Source of the DNA: Atherinomorus stipes
Lineage: Eukaryota > Chordata > Actinopteri > Atheriniformes > Atherinidae
NCBI GenBank assembly: GCA_023101725.1
Contig: JALJCO010001098.1
Location: 1,364,001 to 1,428,000, forward strand
Length of the DNA: 64,000 nucleotides
Direction: 5' to 3'
Shown piece by piece: positions 35,447-47,279 of the stretch; positions within the stretch are counted from its first letter, which is position 1, and each line of letters begins with the position of its first letter. The notes beneath the pieces were generated by a model, which saw only the letters and a list, made by a program, of their open reading frames with translations, was not told the origin of the DNA and did not search any database. The position numbers and the translations under genes were made by a program.

Positions 35447-35733
35447 AAGGAATGGGAATGAATTTGTATCTTAATGCAACGTATGAGTTGGTCTCAAATT
35501 CTCACAAACTTCTGTATTTTTAAGCTGGCCACATAAAGTTGAAACTAGACTTTTTTTTTCTCATTTTACCTCTTCATGAAATGATTTGTGATGATGTGAT
35601 TTATTTCTGATGGATAAAGTGTAAATCTTCTCAAATGCTTGTCATTGCACCTGCTCAGACATAAACACTGATGTGTTCAAATACACATGTAGACAGGAAG
35701 GTTTCTAAAAGCAATTCCTACTGTACAGGCAAC

Positions 35734-36194
35734 CAAGGTTATAATCGTTTTGAACTTTTAATTAGTTTTGGGTTTTTTTGTTTTGACTCTTTGTTTTTTA
35801 ATTCAGTTAGCTTTAGTTAATTTTTTGAACAAGTTTGCAAGTTTTTATTAGTTTAGTTTTTTGGAAAATGCTAAGTTTTTGTTTAGTTTTTAATTAGTTT
35901 CAGTGTTAGTTTTAGTTTTTACATAAATTATAGGTATTTGTCTGGTATAACAATTAAAATCATCAGAAAGTCACTCAGAGTAAAACCAGGAGGCTTATGT
36001 ATATTCACAAAGACTAAAACTAAGGATGTTCTTACAATCATTTAGTTTAAGTTAGTTTGTAGACACAACACAGTTTCAGTTATCAATTTTTAAAACAATA
36101 TCGTTTCATTTCTATTTTTATTTCAGTTTACGAAAATGTTTTTTCACTTTTAGTTTTTGTTTTTTCATCAGTTTTAGTTAGTTATAATAATCCT
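35734..36194. mobile_element. AAGGTTATAATMG-type inverted-repeat element
   Basis: The left end CAAGGTTATAATCGTTTTGA is approximately inverted at the right end (TTTTAGTTAGTTATAATAATCCTG). The interior consists of repeated TTTTAGTTT/ATTAGTTT text and has no coding frame. It resembles a widespread fish non-autonomous DNA transposon. The superfamily is not determined. Confidence 0.65.
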
Positions 36195-36247
36195 GCGGGC
36201 GACTCTATATTTGAGTTTAGGTACGCTGACAGAGAGGACAATAGGTT

Positions 36248-36530
36248 TCGCGGGGGGGGGGGGTGGGGGGGGGGGGGGGACCACGGCCCAGGCTGATTGG
36301 TGCTGCGTAATGGTTACATGGGGGAGGGATGGGGCTGAGAAAGGAGCGTGTGCTGTGTGGCCGAAAGTGGAGTGGTGTTGCCACGATGCGAGGCGGCAAG
36401 GGGTATAAAGTGGTCGGGGAGGCTTTGTGTGGAATGAGGGGGTGAAAGTTTAGAGTGTGCTGGGGTGGAGGTGAGCTGTGAGGCGGGGAGGGGACAAAAG
36501 GGTTAGCGGCGGGGGAGTTCACTAGTAGAA
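36248..36530. repeat. G-rich low-complexity segment
   Basis: Opens with two long G runs split by a T, then about 250 bp of G-rich, C-poor sequence that matches nothing around it. It directly follows the element ending at 36194. It may be genuine G-rich DNA or poorly resolved consensus behind a homopolymer. Confidence 0.6.
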
Positions 36531-37851
36531 TGAAAACTTAGTTGTTTGGAGTTTTCGATTTAAAAGTATAACAGAGCAGGAACGGCTGTGTAACATGGGG
36601 AAGAGGAAGTGTCCAAAACCCGGGAACTTCCGGTAGCGTGATAATCCCCTATAGATTATAATTTTGCCATGTACTTTATATTTTATTTTAATTATTTATT
36701 CAGCCCCTTCCGTTCACTTTTTTTTCCCTCTCTCTCTCCCTCTCGCTCCGTTTTTTTACCTACTGTAAAACTGTCTCTGAGGACATTATTGATGCAACAA
36801 ATCAATTCAGTTTTTAACGTCATTTGTCAATAAACTGTCTTTGTTAATCCTAAAAAACAAGTTTTAGTGCTCATTGTGTTGGTCTTAACCAGCATCCTGA
36901 ACCTCACTATGTGGTTGTGATTCCTAAATATGAACAAAACTTTGTCTAAAAAGGTGGATTTGGACTCTCATCTTATAAAAATAAGCCCCAGGCTGTTCCA
37001 CTTTCTCCCTTTTAGCCAGGTATGATGGCCTTACATGTGTGTGAACAGATCAGAATGAAGATAATAGAAGTCATTGGTTTCTGATACAGCTCGTACTGTA
37101 TATCAACAGTATTTAAACAAACTATTCCAGAGATGCTTTCTTAAAGCAGCAGTAAATGAGGCCTTGCTTATGAGGAAGGATGTGTTGATGCTCTACATCA
37201 CATTTTATGAATGAACCTCCACTTTTTTGGGTGAAATCCAGAGACAGCAGGGGGTGAATCGAGTACAACACAGATAAAAACAAACGCCTCCCACAATTCC
37301 CACAACTCTGGGAAAGCTCCCTTGTTAAAAGAAAATAACATGGTTTATGGGAAATTGGTGTTTTGGAAACAGTGGGGGGATACAGCTGTTTCCATCACTT
37401 TATAAACCATTAGCTCTGACAGGAACTGGACGTTAATTTTCAGACTGAAAACCTGAAAACAGTGTAACAGCTGCAGTTTGGAGGATTGTTGCTGTTTAGT
37501 TGTGTAAAGTATTGCAATGCTACCATGTCCTTGTAAAAGATGTCTTTAGTACACCTCAGCTATATTTGGGGCAGATTTTGGATGGTATAATACATCAGAG
37601 GCCCATGAAGGCTGCAGTAATGCAGCTATAAACATGTCCACATCCAGTTTAGATTCAGCCTCAGATGGTTATCTGTCTGACTCGGCTTTGAGGACTTAAA
37701 ATAAATGTATTTTCTTTCTTTTTTTTATTTTTATGCATACACACTAAACTCTTAGATGTGGTTTAATATTTTGTTTTAATGCTTCTTATATGGAGTTAAG
37801 AGCATTGTGTTAATGCATTATTTCTACTTCTTGTATTCAAGCTCATTTGCG

Positions 37852-38092
37852 TGCACGGGCCACTTTAGGTTCACTTTAGTGCCAGACTGAACCCCTTTTT
37901 TCCTTCAGGACTGTCTTAATTCTTGGTGTCATAAACTCAACAAGGTGTTGGAAACATTCCTCAGAGATTTTGCTCCATATTGACATGACAGCATCACACA
38001 GCTGCTTCACATTCCACCACATCCCAGAGCAGCGCTGTTGGATTGAGATCTGGTGACTGTGGAATACAGTGAACTCATTGTTGATTAAATAG
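37852..38092 (-). pseudogene. Tc1-like transposon fragment
   Basis: Reads GGGCCACTTTAGGT at its end, the start of a common fish Tc1-like element, then jumps to ACAAGGTGTTGGAAACATTC CTCAGAG and GGATTGAGATCTGGTGACTG, which on the minus strand encode the C-terminal part of a Tc1-type transposase. Frame shifts and a large internal deletion leave it non-functional. It is the same family as 53930-55950. Confidence 0.7.
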
Positions 38093-38118
38093 ACTATTGA
38101 TCCCCAGGGGGGAATTAA

Positions 38119-38651
38119 AGGTACAGTGTGTAAAAAAATTAAAGGTCAGTGGCAAAAAAATGTGATATATAATTCAAATCTGATGTGTAATCACTGCACT
38201 AGAATAACTGTTATATGTTTATTTTCTTAGAATAAATAATTTATATGTACTTGTTGGGAGGTGCACATATGGAAGCTGCCATATTTGTTCCACCATTTTT
38301 ACTATGGTGTCCCTGATTGGACAAAACAATGTGTGTGAAGTGAAAACCTTCTGAACTGTAAAACTGTAGTACCAGCTCTGTTAAATGGGAGTTAGAGCAC
38401 TGTTCAGGATCAGTAATGCCTTTAAAAAGCACGAAAAGTAGTTACTCATAGTCCAGTAGCTACACCTGAGACCACTGGATCCACTCACAGATGAAAAACA
38501 TCTTTATGTCTTGGAGAATTTTGGCCACTAATGGCCACCGTACATTTACAACAGTGCTTGGAATACGAAGTCACTTGAAAAAAAAAAACACCTTTTCTTT
38601 CAAATACCCATCTTTACCACTAGATGTCAATAATTCTTACATACTGTACCT
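38119..38651. mobile_element. TTAA-flanked inverted-repeat transposon
   Basis: Ends AGGTACAGTGTGTAA and TTACATACTGTACCT are inverted repeats and each is bordered by TTAA, the target duplication of Kolobok and piggyBac elements. The 533-bp interior has no transposase. An assignment to Kolobok-like non-autonomous elements is inference. Confidence 0.8.
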
Positions 38652-38699
38652 TTAAGTTGTAACAGAAGTAATATACTAGAAAAATGTCAAGACAAGAAT

Positions 38700-38926
38700 A
38701 AAATAGAAGAAATAAAAGGAATCACGTCACAAAAATGTATTTTTTCTTACGAAATATTGTGAGATTTCATGAAATCTTGCGTGATTTCGTAACAGGCCGA
38801 TGAAATCTTGCGATATTTCATTAGTAAAATAGATCGATATTGCTTTCTTAGATATGGAAATGATGTTGGCATATAAAAATATCGCAATATTTCAGTGTAT
38901 CAATATTTTCACCCACCCCTAGTTTT
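38700..38926. mobile_element. Right-hand fragment of the inner (B) unit
   Basis: Contains ACGAAATATTGTGAGATTTC repeats, AAATAGATCGATATTGC and the terminus ATTTCAGTGTATCAATATTTTCACCCACCCCTA, matching the right half of the inner unit at 15925-16321. The outer (A) arms are absent, so the inner unit can occur alone. Confidence 0.65.
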
Positions 38927-40077
38927 TAAGCTGTTTACTAGCAAGCTAATGAGCTATCCACCCGGCTGCTATCAGTTATCTTCGCTAGCCTGCTGTCAAT
39001 CATCAGCGCACGATTAGATTTCTCTAACCAGCTTTATTCATGAAATCATGTTTTGGACACAAAATGGAACATGTTCACCCTAGACAACACAATCTGGCTC
39101 GGTTACGTGTCTCAGTCATGTCCTTGTAAGATTATACACCAATGCACATATATCACATGCACACACAAACTCGCATGCAAAGACACACTGCAAGGACCAT
39201 GAGTAGCGCTTCCCCAGGTGTTTTCAAAAATAGACCCGCGGTTGTAAATACGACACTGCAACCTTTCAGCACCACGAACGTAGCACGGATCCCGGCCAAA
39301 ATGTCACAAACTGAACACGTCTAATCGCTGAATTTCAAACAGGAGGCGGTGGAGGCGCTACAGGGTTCTGCACAAAAGATGCACACAGAATACATTTGAT
39401 AATAATGAGTCCAAAACCACATAATCAGATCTTCTTTTTATACCTTTTAATGAATATGTGATTAAAACTGAGTTTCCTTCATATTCAGCTACTGTAGGTT
39501 TGAGTTTCTCAGGGTGAGAAGGTGGCAGAGCCAGCTACTGTACCATCACATTAGAAAAAATATTTGATCTTTAACACTTGTGTGGAAAAGGAAAGTCAGC
39601 AGAGAGGAGGGTGAGGTCAGACGGGGAGCAGGAGAAGCGGCTGACCGCAGAATGCTGAACTCCTGCCCAGTGCTATAAAAACTGCAGAGGTGAAGACAAA
39701 AACAAACCCTCACCCTGACTGCTGCAGGGTGAAGCTACTCAGCCCCTTTCCAGGATGGAAAAGTGAACTAAGATCCCTTTACAAATAAAAAATCTAGCAC
39801 AGATTCTTAAAAAACATTAAATAGCAACACATTGTGTGTTTATTCCACTATGTTAATGCCTGCAGAATTCATTTAGAAAATAAAATAATTAAGAAAACTT
39901 CACTGTTTAAACATTACAACTGCCATAGATGTTTATTTGTCCATATTGGTGCTGATTCATCCTCTAAATGATTCCCGGTCTCTTCCTGTTCCACTGAAAA
40001 GCTCGGGGAGGTTTTTGTGCTTCAGTGGACGTAGAAGGTAGGATTTTTCTTCTCCTCCGTAAGAAGGCTCGTCATAA

Positions 40078-40458
40078 TAAAAAAAAAAAAAAAAAATTAA
40101 TTTTATGAAGGAAAAAGAGGAGGAAGAAAGAGGGGGGGAGGGGGGGAATTTAAAAAAAAACAGGGGGGGGGGAAAACAGAGAGATAGAAGAACATGCAAA
40201 AAAAAAAGGGCCCCGAAAGGGGGGAGAAAGAGAGGGGAGAGGTTAAAAAGGGCGACGCTAGAGCACAAAAAAAGGTTAAATATACTCAGGATATTTCTCA
40301 AGAGAGAAGAAGTTAAAAAAAAGAGGGGAAGAGTGAGGCGAAAAATAATTGCGGGGAGGGGAGGGAATTTTGAGGCAAGAGGGAGGCGGGAAAAAACCGG
40401 TATAGAAAAAAAAAAAAGAAAGAGGAGGAACGACGGGAGGAATTGAAAAAAAATACAT
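40078..40458. repeat. Purine-rich low-complexity segment
   Basis: About 380 bp in which the plus strand is almost entirely A and G, with many homopolymer runs (AAAAAAAAAA, GGGGGGGGGG). The long open frames on both strands here are a by-product of composition. It could form triplex or G-quadruplex structures, but irregular homopolymers also raise doubt about sequence accuracy. Confidence 0.75.
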
Positions 40459-41469
40459 TTACAAAATCAACCAATTACAGCGCAGTTGTAACCCCTAGTT
40501 TCCTCCTTTAGAAACCACAAGAATGTTTCGAAGCTCTTTTAAAAAATTAAGTCAATGAGCGTTTTTGCACAAGACTTTTCATTCAGTCAAACTTCAGCAG
40601 AGACAATTTAAGATGCTTTTAGATACTTTACACAATCTTTCATTTAAAAAGTAATTCTACAAATGTTTGCCTCCGTATCTCCAATACTGTTTTTTTGTTG
40701 TTGTTTTTTTAACCTAAATATGGGTCAGACTAATGTGATTGCAGAGATGTTTGTGTCCATTAGTATTTTGCAGATGTGATATGTTCCCCGAATCACCTGC
40801 TGGTTATTGTGCTGTGCTCCGTTTGCCTTGGACATTGGAGCATGGATTTGGGTTTAACACCACATGCGGGTTAGCTGTGAGTTTTTTCACAGACCAGGCA
40901 ACCTATCATTAATAACACAATGTGATCATTTAGGACAAACGCCACAGTAATGTGGGCATGTGTGCAACTCACACAAGACATTTTCATAAACAGTTTTCTT
41001 TTTGCTGAATTTTGAGGTCCGGCCCTCGACTGACGCTTCTCCGACTGATTTCAGGGCGAGCTCTTGTTGATTTTTCCTACTAATAGGTGGTGAGACTACT
41101 TTTACTGCAGGAAGTTATAAAACAGCAACCTCTGGTGCTAAAACATAAATGCCAAGAAACACAGTCAATTTATCTTTATTTTATATTTATTTATGGTTTT
41201 TTTTTTTTTTTTCTTTTTATTATTTTGGCACTGGCTTTAAAAAGAAAGTCAGTCCCTGCAGACTCTTGAGTTAAAATGTCCAACTTAATGACTGAAAGAT
41301 TATAGCAGCTGCTGGCTTGAGTGACCCTGAATAATCCATTCAGTTGGTGGAGCTCCACTTCTTCATTCTCCTCTCTTTCAATCTTCTTTACATGTTACAC
41401 AACTTTAATTTGATGTCTTTCTCTCATATTTTGTGCTGTTTATCTCTGCATTTTTCAGCAGATTTCTCT

Positions 41470-41640
41470 CAGGGGTAGGCAACTCCGGACTTTTCCTGCT
41501 GCAACACACCTGACTTCAATCAATGGGTAATTAGCAGACTTGTGCAGCCAAGCTCTGGACATCAGGTGGTGTGTTGAAGCAGGGAAGCCCTGAAGACCTG
41601 CAGGATGCCGGCCCTCGAGGACCGGAGTTGCCTACCCCTG
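41470..41640. mobile_element. CAGGGGTAGGCAA-type hAT-like element, internally deleted
   Basis: Termini CAGGGGTAGGCAACTCCGG and CCGGAGTTGCCTACCCCTG are perfect inverted repeats. It matches 42538-42740 but lacks about 30 bp after the left terminus. No matching 8-bp duplication is visible. Confidence 0.85.
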
Positions 41641-42537
41641 CGAGATGCATGTTTTTGATCTGGAGCTAGACCGTCTTTACTGCATCCCTCCGGTCTTTAC
41701 CTTTCTGTCCACTTGAAATAGAAATCCATCCTCTGATTTTGGTGCTGTTGGACGTTTTTCCTTTAGGAAAAATATTCGGCAGCATCTTATACAGCAGGAA
41801 AGAAGAGAACCTTTACTAATAAAGTGGGTTCTTTAGAGTTATGCTTATTGGGAATAATGCAGGCAAATAAAAAGGTAATGAGTCCTTGTGTTAGTGACAC
41901 AATGTACTTCACTTTTATACTTATTTTCTTAAGCTTTCTTCATTTCCAACCCTGATAATGAAGAAATATTCTCTCTGATTGGCTGTGTTGTCCATGAAAA
42001 GCACAATAGATATTTGATTAGTCATTCATACATTATCATGTATGTGATGAGTAGTTATGTAAGCGCAGCCAAACAGAAAGTAGTTTTGTAGAAAAATATG
42101 CTGCTATATTAGATGTTGGTTAAGAATATGGGGGGTGAAGAAGTAGTACTAGTATTACCAACTTTATTAGGTATAGTATAAGTATATAAGTAGCTTACAA
42201 TGCTGATGACACGTTTTTGACATTTTTTTGCCATGTTTTATTAACCAGTATGTTCTTGATGATGATCTATGTAACAGAAACAGCTGCATAGATGAGTTAT
42301 TAGAAAACATCACTGCTTTTTCAGCACATCTGACCAGACTGTGGTGCTGTGAGCTAAAACCGGATGTGACGACGATATTTGCATAAATATACCTCTGATT
42401 AACTTCTAACTGCACAGAACTACTTATTTTGTTTTGGTGTGTTGTTGTACGGCAAAGTTACTTGAAGTTAAAGTCGTGTCATCAGCACTTTAAATTACAG
42501 ATCAAAAAATTCAAATGAATACTGAAAGGGTGTAGGC

Positions 42538-42740
42538 CAGGGGTAGGCAACTCCGGTCCTTGAGGGCTGGCATCCTGCAGGTATTAGGATTTTTCCTGCT
42601 GCAACACACCTGACTTCAATCAAAGGGTAATTAGCAGACTTGTGCAGCCAAGCTCTGGACATCAGGTGGTGTGTTGAAGCAGGGAAGCCCTGAAGACCCC
42701 CAGGATGCCGGCCCTCGAGGACCGGAGTTGCCTACCCCTG
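42538..42740. mobile_element. CAGGGGTAGGCAA-type hAT-like element
   Basis: Perfect terminal inverted repeats (CAGGGGTAGGCAACTCCGG), flanked by GTGTAGGC and GTGTAGGT, a 7-of-8 target duplication typical of hAT. It can fold as one long imperfect hairpin. The close copy 900 bp upstream (41470-41640) suggests local transposition or shared activity. Confidence 0.9.
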
Positions 42741-42871
42741 GTGTAGGTAGAAGCTGGTGAGAAGGGAAAGAGTCCGGGAAAAGATATAAGATCGTATTTG
42801 TTCTGGTTTATTGACTAATTGTGTCCATAGCTGACAAATCACTTCAAAGACCACAAATAGTGAGTTTTCAA

Positions 42872-44819
42872 CAGAGGTGTCAAAAGTAGAAGTAAAAGTA
42901 GTTTGAGTGTGTGGAATGGTTTGGCATTGAGGTAGCAATTGGTTTGGGAAAAGGTGCTGGGGTTTATATTTTGGCATAGTGTTAATGGGAGGAAAAAAAG
43001 CCTAGGGCAGCAGAAAATAAAGGATTTGAAATACTGCAGAAAATCAATGTGGATTATGGGAGATATTGACAATAAAATGTTGAAACAAATAAAGTACGGG
43101 ACAGCCTCCGAGAAAGGTCTTTGCGGAAGTGGGGAGTTTAGAAAGGAGTGGGAATTTTGTTTGGTTAAATTTGTTGTATAGTGTGTGTGGAGGTGGCTGG
43201 GGGAGGGCTGATGTTTGGGAATAGGGGTAGGGGGGCATTAGACTCAATGATTTGAGAAGAAGATAATTTGAATATAAGTCGTTTTGCCACTTTTTTGCTT
43301 GAGAGGGTTGAGGAGGGGGGAGGGCCTTAAGGATTGGTTGGAGTTTTATTGAATATTTAGAAATTGGAATAATATTTTATATTGATTAATGGTGGGTTGT
43401 TTGTTTTAGAGTTCATTCTATTATAGCATTTCTGTTAGAAAATATGAGATGAAGGGAGTTGCTTTAATATTAAATGGAGGTGAGGGAACTGGTGGGAAAA
43501 TTGTAATTGTGGTTTTGTGGTGTGTAGGTTTTTGTTTTGTATTTTGGTGGTATTTGTTTATGGGTTTTTGGTGGGGGTTGTTTGTGGGGTGTTCGGCGTG
43601 GTTGTTGGTTTTGTTGTGGTGGGGGGGGGTGGGGTGAGGGTTATGTGTTTGTGTGGGGGGGTGGTTGGGTGGGTTGGGTTTTGGGGGTGGTGGAAGGGGG
43701 AGAAGGAGGTAGTGTTGTGTGGGGTTGGAGTTGTGGTTGTGTTTGCGTTTTGTTATTGTGGTGTGAGTGTGAGTGGTGAGGAAGAAGTGGTTCGGGTGAA
43801 GGAGTTTAATGGTTTGTTTGTGGCGGGTGGAGTGTGTTGAGGTTAGATTGCGCATTTGTGGGCTGAAAAAAATTTGGGTTTTGGGTGTTGTTCTGGGGGG
43901 AGGTAGGTTGATGTTTGTGTGTTTTAGGCAATGTTGCGTAGTGTTGGGTTGTGTGTGTGAGTGGGTGTTGTGCCCGGGAAATTTTTTGTTCGTTCGCGGT
44001 GTGTGGTGTTGTTGAATATTTTTTTTTGATTAAGTTAAGGCAGGGGTGTGTTAATGGCCGGAAGAGGAAGTGTCAGCGGCGGTGCGTGATTTTGGGATGT
44101 TCTGGATGGAGGCCGTTCGTTTTCCCGGGCGTTGCGGTGTGTTTGCGAAAGCTGGGCTATAGGCGCCCTGCGCGCGGGTGTTTGGCCTCCCCCCGGCCCG
44201 GTGTGGTGGCGGGCGCGGCGGCCGGCCGGTGGCTGTTGGTGGAAATTTGCCGGGGGGTGGCGGTCGTGTGCGGCTGCCGCGCCGTGGTCAGTCGCGCCGC
44301 TTTGCGCGCGCCGCGTTTACCAGTAGTAGCGCAGAAGGAAGTCAGAAAGGTCAGCGTAAATATGGTACTCCTAAAAAGCCGTGCGTTATGGGTCGAATGG
44401 TCGTGTCAAGGTAGTGAAATAAGAACATGAGATGAATGTGGAAAAATGAAATTTGGATGAGAATAGGCGTTGCAGCCCGTGTTTCGTGATGTCACCAATC
44501 ATCAACAGCTGGTGCACTCGCGGGTGCGCTGCGCGGCCGCACAGTGAACGGTGTAAATGCTCGCGCCAAGGAAGTCGCAGCAAAGCCGCTGCGTGGCGCT
44601 GCGCTCACGTCACGGACCAGGTGTAAAGCCGGGGTTAGTTTGAGTAAAAATCCTGCCATGTTTTCAGATTTGTCAGTACATTTAAAACAGGTGTTTTCAC
44701 TAACGAGCTCATTTACCTGGCAGAGGAGCTGATTAAACTCAGCTGGTTCAGTGATTGGTTGGAAAAACTGCTGGAGAGGACTTCTACTTTCTACTTCCAG
44801 CCTATTTCTGACACCTCTG
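42872..44819. mobile_element. hAT element, 1.95 kb, non-coding, with aberrant interior
   Basis: Ends CAGAGGTGTCAAAAGTAGAA and TTCTGACACCTCTG are inverted and flanked by GTTTTCAA and GCTTTCAA (7 of 8), a hAT signature. The right 180 bp also match 51993-52133 (GTTCAGTGATTGGTTGGAAA). The interior changes character: 43100-44130 is very G/T-rich and C-poor, 44130-44340 is GC- and CpG-rich. No hAT transposase is recognisable; the long open frames here reflect missing C-derived stops and composition. Confidence 0.85.
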
Positions 44820-46233
44820 GCTTTCAAACACAGACCTAAAACATATGTATTTCATTTTTTGTTTTCAAACTTTTAAGTTTTGTGACAGAAATGTATCCAC
44901 AAATTAAGATTTAACTGATAAATGTGCCATTTTTAACATGTCCCCTTCGTTTAGCCGTTTTATTTTTAGCAGATTTTGTTTATTCCACGTAGATCTGTTG
45001 TTTCTAATCATCTTCAACCAGTAGCATTTTCCACAGTGGGTTAAACAGCACAGCTAAACTCCAGAGGCAACGATCTGTGGTCAGCCCAGAGTCTGTGATA
45101 CTAACAGGGCTGTAAACTGGATATAGTTGACATAGTTTAGTATAAAGAGTAAACCCTGGGAAAACTGATCCCATTAAAATATTCTAATATATTTTGACAT
45201 TATAATTTATGGGAGAAAGCAGAGCTGTGATCAAAGGAGTGAAGGATGGTGACTCCATTCCTCCTTCTGAGGCCTCCTCATATACGGTATCATCTACAAA
45301 CATAAGCATATAAGCTTTTTTTTTTCCTCAAACGTGCCTTGTAAATCCATTTCAGTTCATCTCATATTCTGTTGAGATCAAATTTCCTGTAAAACTCTTC
45401 ATGTAGACAGGGTGAAGTCAAACACACGAGGCTGAACCTGAAAAGATGAAATTATGAAGCCTTAAACGAGCAAACACAAGCAAGCACAGCCCCGAGCCTG
45501 AGTTAGCATGCACGTATGAAAAGATACTAATAAGGAATTTTAACAGCTGCCAACAAACATACCAACAAGTCCTCACACACTGACCCACAAGCTGCTTCCC
45601 CTCCACACACACACCTGCAGTAAATCATCCCTTCAAGCTGTTGCTTCAGGTTACATTTGAAACTAAAGCGCGACCATGAGTGACTCTAACCTTTGACCTT
45701 TTATCTCTCCGTCCTCATTTCCCCCCACGCTTACGCTTGCAGAGCCTGAATTATCAAAAAAACTCAGTCTCAAAGTTTATCACCTCCTGGTTTGATCCAC
45801 CTGATTTTTTTTCAATGAAGAGATCATCTGAAAGGGTGAACGCCTCAAAGTCATGTCACAAACCATCCTGGGCCAAAACTCATGAATTAGCGAGCTTGTT
45901 ATGGGGAGACAGTTTGGTTTTTGTGGGACACCTAAGCTGGTCTGAGGTGGGGGAAAGGGGCGATGGCAGGAAGCCGAGGAGACTATTCTGATCCAAACTT
46001 TCCTCCTGACATTTTACCTGATATGTTGCGTTAACGCTATGTGACTGAGGCATGCTGGGCCTGTAATAGTCAGTGCAGCTGAAATAATTTGCCTAACAAG
46101 CGGGCCGGGAACAGTTGGAAAGTCAGATGAAAAACATAATGGATAACAAAAAGTCCTTGGAGTGCAACATAATGTTGCTGCAAACAGAAGCTGCTACTGG
46201 TATTACTGGAATTGCAAATGAAAATACTATGAA

Positions 46234-46330
46234 TAAGCTGCATTTATGTAGCACTTCTAAGTCTTATTAAACTCTCAGCACTTCACATTACAAGCCAGAG
46301 TGCATTTACAAACGGAAACTAAGACATTTA
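46234..46330. repeat. Retroposon-like fragment
   Basis: AAGCTGCATTTATGTAGCACTTCTAAG ... CTCAGCACTTCACATTACAAGCC AGAG resembles the minus-strand tail portion of fish retroposons with AGCACTTT motifs. Short and degraded. Confidence 0.35.
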
Positions 46331-46695
46331 GATTAAAAAAACCTGGAGGATCAAACCACCACCTTTCAGAATGATGGATAAACATTAATCTACGCAACTT
46401 ACTAAGGTTTTTGAGGCTGCATTTATTTCTATATTACCAAACTATTTCAAGTGAAGCTCATATCTGGAATAGACATAAAGTATTCGGTGTCATTTAGGCT
46501 TTTTATAGCATTGAGATGAACTTGTAAAATCAAGCTTCATCCTGGCAGATCATTTTATGAGGACAGGAGTCTAAAAATGACAAACTACAGTTTCATTAGC
46601 TACAAGAAGCTAATGCCAGCAGGTTTAGGACCCTACAGATTACTTATTAAGACACATGTAAGGGCCATTTATAATAAAGATATAAAGGCCTGGCG

Positions 46696-46895
46696 CAGGG
46701 TTTCTCAACCCTGGTCCTCAGGGACCCCTACCCTGCATTTATTTCAAGTTTCCAGCTCCACCACACCTGATTCAGATCAACTCAACTGCTCATCAAGTTC
46801 TTTGCAAGATTGCTAACGAGCCATTCATCTGAGTCAGGTGTGTTTAAGTAGGAATATCTTGAAAACCAGCAGTGCAGGGGTCCCTGGTAAAATGT
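46696..46895. mobile_element. CAGGGTTTCTCAACC-type hAT-like element
   Basis: Left terminus CAGGGTTTCTCAACCCTGGT, then TCCTCAGGGACCCCTACCCTGC; the right part has the inverse GCAGGGGTCCCTGG. The middle pairs CCACACCTGATTCAGATCAA with GAGTCAGGTGTG. The last bases of the right terminus are lost. Non-autonomous, no coding frame. Confidence 0.75.
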
Positions 46896-47279
46896 AAAAG
46901 AAAAGCTAAAGAAGTTGTGTTATTACTCTTTTACATAGAGCTTCTTTTTCTTCCAAAATATTATTTAATAAGAAGATAATATATATATACAGTTGCAATC
47001 AAAATTATTGAACCCCCGAGCAAATAAGGTTTTTTCACAAAATGTGCAAATTAGCAACTGTTTGCAACAACAACAAAAAAAATCAAACAAGAATATTTTA
47101 GATGGCTCAACACAACTAATATTACCAGTTGTTTCTCCTAATCTAGCAAAAAAAAATGTCACTTTTAATAACCACTGCAGTTTCAAACCTATTCAACCTC
47201 TGAATAGGATTCCTCATGAGAGGACATAATGTCAGATCAAGTTTGATCTTAATCAAATGGTCAGAAACCAGACTGACTG

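Noticed and set aside
40105..40446. 113-codon basic Lys/Arg/Glu-rich frame
   Set aside because: Pure purine sequence translates into Lys, Arg, Glu and Gly in any frame; this is composition, not a gene.
43421..43855. Open frames of over 100 codons on both strands
   Set aside because: They arise from the G/T-rich, C-poor composition; the translations are low-complexity (His/Thr/Pro or Gly/Val/Cys) with no domain.
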